Source of the DNA: Ruminococcus sp.
Lineage (GTDB): Bacteria > Bacillota > Clostridia > Oscillospirales > Ruminococcaceae
Direction: 5' to 3'
Length of the DNA stretch: 39,085 nt
Assembly: GCA_022641595.1 (NCBI GenBank)
Contig: JALCDN010000008.1
Coordinates: 1 to 39,085, forward strand
In this document: in pieces, positions 32,854 to 39,085 of the stretch
Layout of the letters: each line of letters starts with the position of its first letter
How positions within the stretch are numbered: the stretch's first letter is position 1
The notes under the pieces: model-generated
Databases searched by the model: none
Told to the model about the DNA's origin: nothing
The model's input: only the letters and a program-made list of their open reading frames with translations
Made by a program: the position numbers and the translations under genes

Positions 32854-34053
32854 TCAATAATTAAGTATATGTCCCATTTTTTCCTGTTTTGTTTTAAGGT
32901 AAAAAAGGTCATATGCGGTAGCGTCCATCTGAATCGGAACTCTTTTTATGATTTCAAGTCCGAATCCTGAAAGTCCGTAGACCTTATCCGGATTATTCGT
33001 AAGAAGTCTCAGCGTTTTCGCACCAAGGTCACGCAAAATCTGTGCACCTATATAGTACTCACGCATATCTCCGGGGAAACCCAGCTTTAAATTTGCCTCA
33101 AGTGTATCGAGTCCATTGTCCTGAAGCTCATACGCTCTTAGTTTATTTATAAGACCTATTCCCCTGCCCTCCTGACGCATATAAAGCAGAACACCTCTGC
33201 CTTCCTTTTCAATCTGAGTCATTGCCGATGCAAATTGTTGACCGCAGTCACATTTGAGTGAACCGAATGCGTCTCCTGTAAGGCACTCAGAGTGAACTCT
33301 GCAAAGCAGATTTTCACCATCTCCGATTTCTCCCTTTACAAGTGCCACATGATGCTCTCCGTTGAGCTTATTTACATAGCCATAAGCCATAAACTCGCCA
33401 TATTTTGTCGGAAGCTTTGTTACTGCAACACGCTCAACAAGCTTGTCGAAGGTTTTACGATATTCCTGCAAAGCTTTTATCGTAATAAACTTTATTCCAT
33501 ACTTCTTTGCAAGCTCCTGAAGCTCAGGAGTACGCATCATTGTTCCGTCGTCACGCATTATCTCGCAGCAGAGTCCGCATTCCTGAAGTCCTGCAAGGCG
33601 CATAAGGTCGACAGTTGCCTCAGTATGACCGTTTCTTTCAAGAACTCCGTTTTTCTTTGCCATAAGAGGAAACATATGTCCCGGACGACGAAAATCCTCT
33701 GGTTTTGACATCTCATCAACAATCTTCCTTGCTGTTATTCCTCTTTCCTCAGCAGAAATGCCTGTTGTCGTACTTATATGGTCTACCGAAACCGTAAAAG
33801 CTGTACAGTGATTATCAGTATTTTCGTAGACCATCTGAGGAAAATTGAGCCTTTTGCATATTTCCTCACTCATAGGCATACATATAAGACCTTTTCCGTG
33901 CATTGCCATAAAGTTTACATTTTCTGTTGTAGCAAACTTTGCGGCACAAATGAAGTCGCCCTCATTTTCTCTGTTTTCGTCGTCGCTGACGAGTATCAGT
34001 CTGCCATTTTTCAGCTCCTCAAGAGCTTCTGAAACAGTGCTGTATTCAAACAT
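32854..34053 (-). CDS. ribBA: Bifunctional GTP cyclohydrolase II / dihydroxybutanone phosphate synthase
   Basis: A 399-residue fusion that supplies both precursors of riboflavin. The N-terminal RibB part (1 to about 200) has [15 protein letters not shown] and [14 protein letters not shown]. The C-terminal RibA part has the zinc-binding [19 protein letters not shown] and [21 protein letters not shown], then NNPDKVYGL. The start ATG at 34053 follows GGAGC by eight bases; the frame continues 23 codons upstream without support. It is separated from ribE by about 200 bp that contains an apparent second promoter (34123-34151). Confidence 0.96.
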   Translation of the reverse strand: MFEYSTVSEALEELKNGRLILVSDDENRENEGDFICAAKFATTENVNFMAMHGKGLICMPMSEEICKRLNFPQMVYENTDNHCTAFTVSVDHISTTTGISAEERGITARKIVDEMSKPEDFRRPGHMFPLMAKKNGVLERNGHTEATVDLMRLAGLQECGLCCEIMRDDGTMMRTPELQELAKKYGIKFITIKALQEYRKTFDKLVERVAVTKLPTKYGEFMAYGYVNKLNGEHHVALVKGEIGDGENLLCRVHSECLTGDAFGSLKCDCGQQFASAMTQIEKEGRGVLLYMRQEGRGIGLINKLRAYELQDNGLDTLEANLKLGFPGDMREYYIGAQILRDLGAKTLRLLTNNPDKVYGLSGFGLEIIKRVPIQMDATAYDLFYLKTKQEKMGHILNY

Positions 34054-34122
34054 TAAAATCGCTCCAAACTTAAATTTTCTTAGAACTTTCTTCATAAAAA
34101 ATATGTGCGGATTTTCAAGCAC

Positions 34123-34151
34123 ATTTTAGGGTACTCTTTAGTTGATGTCAA
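34123..34151 (-). promoter_or_regulatory. Internal promoter before ribBA
   Basis: On the minus strand perfect TTGACA (34146-34151) and TAAAAT (34123-34128), 17 bases apart, lie about 70 bases before the ribBA start. Upstream, a small inverted repeat GCTGTC/GACAGC (34171-34176, 34200-34205) lies in the same 200-bp gap. It would allow ribBA-ribH expression not under the FMN riboswitch. Confidence 0.55.
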
Positions 34152-34254
34152 GGCAAAAATTTGCAGTTGGGCTGTCGACCTACAAGAATTTTTAACGCAG
34201 ACAGCTGCTGAAATTGCTGAAAAAACGTGCTTGGATTATTGTGAAGACAAGTTA

Positions 34255-34917
34255 TTAATCAGACGAGTTTTTAGAAGCACCCATAAATCCGTTTTCTGCA
34301 AGAAACGATGACGTTATTTTGCTTTCTTTTTGCGATGGTCTCATCAGTTTTTCAACATATTTGCCTATTATATCATTTTCCAGATTAACAATACTGCCGA
34401 CTTGCTTTTCAGCAAGAGTTGTATGCGTAAGCGTATGCGGAATAACGGATACCTCAAAATTTTCACTGTCAACCTTTGCAACAGTCAGGCTTATACCGTC
34501 AATTGCAACTGAACCTTTTTCCACAATATAACGCAGAATATGTGCAGGTGCTGTTATTTTATACCGCACTGCAATTCCGTCATTTTGTATATCGGAAATT
34601 TTTCCTACTCCGTCAATATGACCGGAGACAATATGTCCGCCAAAACGTCCATCGGCTGCCATAGCACGTTCAAGATTGACGTGGCTGCCTGCTTTGAGCT
34701 GTCCAAGTGACGAACGGCTCAGAGTTTCGTTCATTACATCGGCAGTAAACAGCTTACCGATAAAATTTGTAACAGTAAGACAGACTCCGTTTACAGCAAC
34801 GCTGTCGCCTATATTCAGATTTTCCGCTACAATATCAGCCTGTATTTCAAGAAATGTACCATTACCATTTTTGATACGTTTTACTGTTCCTTTTTCCTCA
34901 ATTATTCCTGTGAACAT
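34255..34917 (-). CDS. ribE: Riboflavin synthase alpha chain
   Basis: A 220-residue enzyme that dismutates two 6,7-dimethyl-8-ribityllumazine molecules to riboflavin. It begins with the diagnostic MFTGIIEEKG and has two lumazine-binding repeats (about 1-96 and 97-195), with GDSVAVNGVCLTV in the first and KGSVAIDGISLTVAKV in the second, and GGHIVSGHIDGVG. AGGGTG precedes the ATG at 34917. It overlaps ribD by 20 bp, which implies coupled translation. Confidence 0.95.
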   Translation of the reverse strand: MFTGIIEEKGTVKRIKNGNGTFLEIQADIVAENLNIGDSVAVNGVCLTVTNFIGKLFTADVMNETLSRSSLGQLKAGSHVNLERAMAADGRFGGHIVSGHIDGVGKISDIQNDGIAVRYKITAPAHILRYIVEKGSVAIDGISLTVAKVDSENFEVSVIPHTLTHTTLAEKQVGSIVNLENDIIGKYVEKLMRPSQKESKITSSFLAENGFMGASKNSSD

Positions 34918-36022
34918 TTTTCACCCTGCTTTCAATAAGAATATCTTCCCCGATATGCTTGACCTTCATATTTTCAAGTTGAAAGCACTCGTCCGGAATT
35001 GCCACACCTATTCCTCCGACGGGAGATTTAGCATCGTTTCCGCCAAAAATCTTCGGTGCAACGTAGGTCTGAACCTTGTTTACAATACCAGCCTTTAGTG
35101 CCGACCAGTTAAGTAACGCACCGCCCTCAAGAATTATGCTGTCGATATTCTCAGCACCGAGAGTTTCCATAAGTTTTTCAAGGTCAATATGATTATTTTT
35201 CTCGCAAGCCGTTAAAATTCTCACATTTTTTTTCTCATATGCCGAAATCTTTTCCTTGTCTGTGCAGCACGTTGCAATTATTGTCGGAATATCATCTGCC
35301 GTTGTGACAATTTTTGATTTAAGCGGTGTTCTGAGAATTGTATCGCATATTATCCTTATAGGATTGACACCATTTTCAATACGGCAATTAAGCATCGGGT
35401 CATCGGCAATAACGGTTCCTACTCCGACCATTACTGCACTGTAACGATTTCTGTCGCTATGCACTCTAAGCCGTGCGGCATCGCTTGTTATCCACTGTGA
35501 CTTTCCGGTATAGCAGGCAATTTTGCCGTCCATAGTCATAGCATATTTCATTGTTACAAACGGCAGATGTGTTGTAATATAATAAAAAAACACATCATTT
35601 ATCTCATCGCACTCATCTTTCAGTACATTTTCAATAACCTCAATTCCGGCAGCACGAAGATATGCGACACCTTTTCCGCTTACACAGGGATTTGGGTCTG
35701 CTGAGCCAACGAAAACACGCTTAATCCCACTTGCCGCAACAGCTTCCGTACATGGCGGCTGTTTTCCGTAATGACAGCACGGTTCAAGAGTGACAAACAT
35801 ATCAGCTCCGACTGCTGACTCTTTACAGTTTGCCAAGGCATTGCGTTCAGCGTGAAGTCCACCGTATTGTTCGTGATAGCCCTCGCCGATAATACTGCCA
35901 TTTTTCACAATTACTGCTCCGACCATGGGATTCGGACTCACATGACCTGCGCCCTTCCAAGCATTAAAAATTGCACGCCGCATATATTTTTTTACATCAT
36001 CATTTACATCACTAACTGACAA
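34898..36022 (-). CDS. ribD: Bifunctional riboflavin deaminase/reductase
   Basis: About 374 residues. The N-terminal cytidine-deaminase-like domain has NPMVGAVIVKNG, the zinc motif HAE and EPCCHYGKQPPCT. The C-terminal reductase has TMKYAMTMDGKIA, SQWITSDAAR and SIILEGGALLNWSALKAG. It performs the second and third steps of riboflavin synthesis on the pyrimidine branch. The start is uncertain: a TTG at 36022 has GGAAGGAAG six bases upstream, while the ATG at 36043 has none and falls right behind the riboswitch terminator. I prefer the TTG. It is the first gene of the rib operon. Confidence 0.92.
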   Translation of the reverse strand: MSVSDVNDDVKKYMRRAIFNAWKGAGHVSPNPMVGAVIVKNGSIIGEGYHEQYGGLHAERNALANCKESAVGADMFVTLEPCCHYGKQPPCTEAVAASGIKRVFVGSADPNPCVSGKGVAYLRAAGIEVIENVLKDECDEINDVFFYYITTHLPFVTMKYAMTMDGKIACYTGKSQWITSDAARLRVHSDRNRYSAVMVGVGTVIADDPMLNCRIENGVNPIRIICDTILRTPLKSKIVTTADDIPTIIATCCTDKEKISAYEKKNVRILTACEKNNHIDLEKLMETLGAENIDSIILEGGALLNWSALKAGIVNKVQTYVAPKIFGGNDAKSPVGGIGVAIPDECFQLENMKVKHIGEDILIESRVKNVHRNN

Positions 36023-36051
36023 ATTTATCTTCCTTCCAAACATCAACGCAG

Positions 36052-36077
36052 AAAAAGCCCTGACAAAATCAGGGCTT
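36052..36077 (-). terminator. Riboswitch-controlled terminator of the rib operon
   Basis: On the minus strand a 9-bp stem AAGCCCTGA / TCAGGGCTT (36069-36077 and 36055-36063) is followed by more T. It sits between the FMN aptamer and ribD, the position of the expression platform. When FMN is bound, transcription should stop here. Confidence 0.9.
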
Positions 36078-36099
36078 AATTATTATAAATTGACCATTT

Positions 36100-36205
36100 A
36101 TCTTCTTTCATCCAGACTTTACTGTCGGCTTCGGAATCTAACCGAATCAGCCAAAGGCTTGTGGGCTATAACCACCGGTAGGGAATTTCGCCCTGCCCTG
36201 AAGAT
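36100..36205 (-). promoter_or_regulatory. FMN riboswitch (RFN element)
   Basis: On the minus strand the conserved RFN parts are all present in order: AGGGCAGGGCGAAATTCCC, TACCGGTGGT, GCCCACAAGC, then GATTCGGTTAGATTCCGAAGCCGACAGT and AAGTCTGGATG in short segments, closed by the P1 stem ATCTTC (36200-36205) with GAAGAT (36100-36105). It binds FMN and controls the rib operon through the terminator at 36052-36077. Confidence 0.96.
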
Positions 36206-36212
36206 TTACTAC

Positions 36213-36241
36213 ATTATATCACGTCTTTCCCCCAAAGTCAA
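36213..36241 (-). promoter_or_regulatory. Promoter of the riboflavin operon
   Basis: On the minus strand TTGACT (36236-36241) and perfect TATAAT (36213-36218), spacer 17, lie directly before the FMN riboswitch. Confidence 0.88.
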
Positions 36242-36299
36242 TAGTGTTTTCAACATTCAAGTTTTTTGTTGAATCCCCACGATTTTTTTCAATTTTCTA

Positions 36300-36328
36300 T
36301 TGACAAACCTCTGAAAATATGATACAAT
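36300..36328 (+). promoter_or_regulatory. Promoter of rplJ-rplL
   Basis: Perfect TTGACA (36300-36305) and TACAAT (36323-36328), 17 bases apart. The leader to the rplJ start is about 175 nt. Confidence 0.88.
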
Positions 36329-36334
36329 AACTTT

Positions 36335-36430
36335 GTTGTGAGCTTATCACAGCTTATATCGTATTCTAAAGACAGCAGGCAGGAGTAATCCGTAAGCCCA
36401 GCCGAGGAATTGCAATGTATTCTTTTGAAT
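36335..36430 (+). promoter_or_regulatory. Ribosomal protein L10 leader
   Basis: The leader has the two signature strands of the L10 leader RNA, AAGACAGCAGGC (about 36369-36380) and GCCGAGGAA (36401-36409), with paired arms between. L10 (as the L10-L12 complex) binds this kink-turn-like element and represses its own operon. Exact boundaries are estimated. Confidence 0.8.
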
Positions 36431-36435
36431 CTATT

Positions 36436-36464
36436 GTCCTTTCTGTCTTGGAAAGGGCTTTTTT
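36436..36464 (+). terminator. Attenuator hairpin in the rplJ leader
   Basis: An 8-bp stem GTCCTTTC / GAAAGGGC with one G-U pair (36436-36443 and 36451-36458) and a seven-base loop is followed by six T. It lies between the L10-binding element and rplJ, where L10 binding could favour termination. Confidence 0.7.
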
Positions 36465-36510
36465 ATTGCTCTTCGGATACGATTACATTTTATTCGGAGG
36501 TGAAATTACA

Positions 36511-37020
36511 ATGCCAAGTGAAAAAATTCTTGAAGCTAAAAAAGCTAAGGTTGAACAGCTTACTGATATCCTCAAAAATTCAGTTTCAGGCGTTCTCGTT
36601 GACTATAAGGGTATTACTGTTGACGAAGATACCAAGCTTAGAAAAGAGCTTCGTGAAGCCGGAGTTAATTATTTCGTTGAGAAAAATACTATGCTCCGCC
36701 TTGCATTCAAGAACATCGGTATGGAAGGCTTTGACGAAGTACTTAACGGTACTACTGCTATCGCCGTTTCTGAAAATGACCAGACTGCTCCTGCAAGAAT
36801 TCTCGGTAAGTTTGCTAACGCTAACGAACAGAAATTCAACCTCAAAGCAGGTTACGTTGAAGGCGTAGTTTACGACGAAAATGGTGTTAAGGCTCTTTCT
36901 AAGATTCCTTCAAAGGAAGTTCTCCTTGCTCAGCTCGTTGGTTCATTACAGGGTCCTATCCAGAAGCTCGCTGCTTCTCTCAAGGCTGTTGCGGACAAGA
37001 AGTCCGAAGAGGCTGCTTAA
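36511..37020 (+). CDS. rplJ: 50S ribosomal protein L10
   Basis: A 169-residue L10, base of the L7/L12 stalk. The N-terminal rRNA-binding domain has GVLVDYKGITVDEDTKLRKELREAGV and FVEKNTMLRLAF; the C-terminal helix (about 135-169) binds L12 dimers. The frame is open 32 codons further, but GGAGGTG eight bases before the ATG at 36511 marks the start; the earlier frame belongs to the regulatory leader. rplL follows 66 bp downstream. Confidence 0.96.
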   Translation: MPSEKILEAKKAKVEQLTDILKNSVSGVLVDYKGITVDEDTKLRKELREAGVNYFVEKNTMLRLAFKNIGMEGFDEVLNGTTAIAVSENDQTAPARILGKFANANEQKFNLKAGYVEGVVYDENGVKALSKIPSKEVLLAQLVGSLQGPIQKLAASLKAVADKKSEEAA

Positions 37021-37086
37021 TCAGCCACACTCTATTTTTACAGGGCTTTATTTCCCTGACTATATTTTTTAAAGGAGATTATTATC

Positions 37087-37455
37087 ATGGCTTCAGAAAA
37101 AATTACAAAGTTTGTTGAAGATATCAAGACTCTTTCAGTTCTTGAACTTGCTGAACTCGTAGACGCTATCCAGGAGGAATTCGGTGTTACTGCTTGTGTA
37201 GCTGCTGCTCCTGCTGCAGGCGCTGCTGCTGCTGTTGAAGAAAAGACTGAATTCGACGTTATCCTTTCTTCATTCGGCGATGCTAAGATGGCTGTTATCA
37301 AGGTCGTTAAGGAAATTCTCGGTCTTGGTCTTAAGGAAGCTAAGGAAGTTGTTGAAGGCGCTCCTAAGGCTATCAAGGAAGGCGTTTCACAGGCTGAGGC
37401 TGACGAGCTTAAGAAGAAGCTTGAAGATGCTGGCGCTACTGTTGAAATCAAGTAA
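37087..37455 (+). CDS. rplL: 50S ribosomal protein L7/L12
   Basis: A 122-residue stalk protein. The N-terminal dimerisation domain ([19 protein letters not shown]) is followed by an Ala-rich hinge (about 39-53) and the C-terminal factor-binding domain ([43 protein letters not shown]). It recruits and activates translation GTPases. AAAGGAG precedes the ATG. Last gene of the operon. Confidence 0.97.
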   Translation: MASEKITKFVEDIKTLSVLELAELVDAIQEEFGVTACVAAAPAAGAAAAVEEKTEFDVILSSFGDAKMAVIKVVKEILGLGLKEAKEVVEGAPKAIKEGVSQAEADELKKKLEDAGATVEIK

Positions 37456-37520
37456 TTCAATTTCTTTATGCAAGCAGTTGGCTTAAAAGTTAATACTCGC
37501 TAATTGTTTAACATAACATA

Positions 37521-37556
37521 AAACGGTAAGAATTTTTATTCTTACCGTTTTTATTT
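37521..37556. terminator. Bidirectional terminator after rplL
   Basis: A perfect 13-bp stem AAACGGTAAGAAT / ATTCTTACCGTTT (37521-37533 and 37538-37550) with a four-T loop, then TTATTTT. The A-run on the left gives a U-tract on the minus strand too, so it can end both rplJ-rplL and the convergent ATPase gene. Confidence 0.92.
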
Positions 37557-37559
37557 TCA

Positions 37560-38417
37560 CTATTTTTTTAGCATCAATTTTCTTGCAAGCTTTACAACTT
37601 CGTACCAAAGAACACAACCAGCGGAAATTCCCAGAACAGCCAGAAGTTGAGTCACTGAAAGTGGTGCAAGCTTCAACATAATGCTAAGAGGCGTATATAT
37701 TATGCAAATAAGTCCAACAATTGTACCTATATTAACCGCCCACATAACTCCGTCTTTTACGAGACGTTTAGCAGACTGCAACATAAAATCACTCTCAGAG
37801 CTATTTACCTGAACAAGGAACAAATTGGACAACATTATTATCGCAAGTCCCATCGAACGAGCTATCGGTGCATTTGCCTGATTTTCACCAAGAACGATAA
37901 AGTACGTTAAAAATGATGCCAAGAAAATTGCAATTCCCTGAAGTACGCTTTTTATTATTATTCCACTATTAAGAATTTTTTCTTTGGAACTTCTTGGCTT
38001 GCGTTCCATAATATCACGCTCAGCAGGCTGACGTTCAAGAACTATTGAACAAGTCGGGTCAATTATAAGTTCAAGCAAAACGACGTGCAGCGGGAGTAGC
38101 AATAACGAGCTCGGTGCAATTCCAAGAATCGGAGCTACAAGTGATGCAAATGCAATCGGGATATGAATAGTAAATACATATCCTACGGCTTTACGAATAT
38201 TATCGTAAATTCGTCTTCCATCTTTGACAGTTTCGACAATTGTAGTAAAATTGTCATCCATCAGTATGAGGTCTGCCGCTTCTCGTGAAACCTCGCTTCC
38301 ACGCTTTCCCATGGCAATACCGATATCAGCGTATTTCAAAGCAGGTGCGTCATTTACACCGTCACCGGTCATAGCAACGATTTCCCCATTATCCTTGAAC
38401 GCCTTTACAATCCGATA
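37560..38417 (-). pseudogene. C-terminal fragment of a P-type cation ATPase
   Basis: This frame carries the end of a P2-type cation pump: VYRIVKAFKDNGEIVAMTGDGVNDAPALKYADIGIAMG (the hinge of the P-domain, written here in part as MTGDGVNDAPAL), then RRIYDNIRKAVGYVF and four to five membrane helices, with LELIIDPTCSIVLERQPAE. The open frame reaches back to about 38417, where it meets the N-terminal fragment in a different frame. An ATG at 38372 could start a 270-residue piece, but it has no ribosome site and cannot work as a pump. Best read as half of a deleted gene. Confidence 0.75.
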
Positions 38418-39085
38418 GACAGAAAAACTGTAAGAATTACAGGAAATTCTTCTGGAATCATTGCCATAGCAAGTGTTATTCCTGACAAAATGCTTTCAAT
38501 CATTCGGTCTTTGAAAATATGGTCGGGAATATTCAGATATGTGAACACTCCGACAAGTGCAAAAAGAACAGCAGCTATTCCGGCACAAGTTTTTACAAGA
38601 CTTGCGGTCTGTTTTTGAAGTGGCGTTTTTTCGTCAGGTGCTGACGCTATATTTGCACCAATTTTTCCGTAATCAGTAGAAATTTCAATTTTGTCCACAA
38701 GAACGTACGCCGTACCTTGTGTTGCAAGAGTACTCGCATAGCAATAATCTTTCCGCCAATAGTCGCTGGATTCGGGGGCATTTTCGGAATTTGTTTTCCA
38801 AACGCCCTCGGCTTCACCTGTAAGCGATGATTCGTCAACACAAAGGTCGTTACATTTAATAATAATACCGTCAGCCGGTATTTTTACTCCCTCGTAAATC
38901 AGCATAATGTCACCCGGCACAAGGTCTGCACTTGCTATCGTTTTTTCTTCTCCGTCACGCACCACTTTAATATGAGGTGCTGACAAATTCTTTAATGCAC
39001 TAAGCGTTTTGTCAGTTTTCCATTCATGAACAACGTCAATTGCAATCATGCCAATGACAAAAATCAGCATTATTGCACCATCTCG
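38405..39085 (-). pseudogene. N-terminal fragment of the same P-type cation ATPase, cut by the window edge
   Basis: The frame is open to the right edge, so the true start lies outside. It holds membrane helix 2 (MLIFVIGMIAIDVVHEWKTDKTLSALKNLS), the actuator domain with DLVPGDIMLIYEGVKIPADG and the conserved DESSLTGEAEGVWK (TGE loop), and helices 3-4 ending in the ion-binding MAMIPEEFPVILTVFLSIG. The frame then stops. In intact relatives this is followed by the phosphorylation motif DKTGTLT and the nucleotide-binding domain; both are absent here. No catalytic pump can be made from this sequence as given. Confidence 0.78.

Noticed and set aside
1-39085. tRNA, rRNA, insertion sequences, prophage or defence genes
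   Set aside because: I looked for their usual marks (T-loop sequence, transposase motifs, integrase, repeats at ends) and saw none.

Overview
The window looks like chromosomal DNA of a low-GC, anaerobic, spore-forming Firmicute of the Ruminococcus type. The evidence is two secreted dockerin-bearing pectin enzymes (cellulosome style), an intact forespore sigma factor SigG, AdhE for fermentation, a ferredoxin-linked indolepyruvate oxidoreductase, and strong GGAGG ribosome binding sites. I found no tRNA, rRNA, CRISPR array, prophage or insertion sequence.

Layout. Bases 1-7081 (minus strand) hold an aryl-keto-acid operon (iorA, fluC, two small acidic unknowns, iorB, paaK, a double-ACT protein). 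Upstream of it lie a Cof-type HAD phosphatase and ispF. Bases 7206-8527 (plus) are the rpsF-ssb-rpsR operon with a consensus promoter and terminator. Bases 8558-9268 encode two small membrane proteins (DUF378, DUF1294). Bases 9299-16710 (minus) are one long polyamine operon, speD-speA-speE-speB-CANSDH-nspC-ygjP, read from a consensus promoter through a leader of about 410 nt that looks structured. sigG follows at 16744-17517. Bases 17623-20767 (plus) hold a GGDEF gene with a likely frameshift and a two-gene ABC exporter. Bases 20898-27290 (plus) encode two large secreted enzymes for rhamnogalacturonan/pectin: PL1-CBM13-dockerin-CE12 and PL11-CBM13-CBM13-dockerin. Bases 27298-32270 (minus) hold adhE and a cytoplasmic GH3 glycosidase. 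Bases 32370-36241 (minus) are the riboflavin operon ribD-ribE-ribBA-ribH behind an FMN riboswitch. Bases 36300-37556 (plus) are rplJ-rplL with an L10 leader. The right edge holds a P-type cation ATPase that has lost its phosphorylation and nucleotide-binding core.

How the genes work together. The two secreted enzymes would cut and deacetylate pectin outside the cell. The GH3 enzyme would finish small oligosaccharides inside, and AdhE would regenerate NAD+ while making ethanol. The polyamine operon encodes arginine to agmatine to putrescine, then two separate routes from putrescine to spermidine (decarboxy-AdoMet with SpeE, and carboxyspermidine with CANSDH/NspC). The ior/paaK genes fit arylacetate-arylpyruvate interconversion, which in rumen ruminococci may run toward aromatic amino acid synthesis.

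The best leads are the speD leader RNA, the doubled spermidine pathway, the two damaged genes (GGDEF and P-type ATPase), the internal dockerin between PL1 and CE12, a hairpin that appears to close the gap between a Shine-Dalgarno and its start codon, and an inverted repeat around the iorA -10 box. Family names come from motif recognition without any database search.
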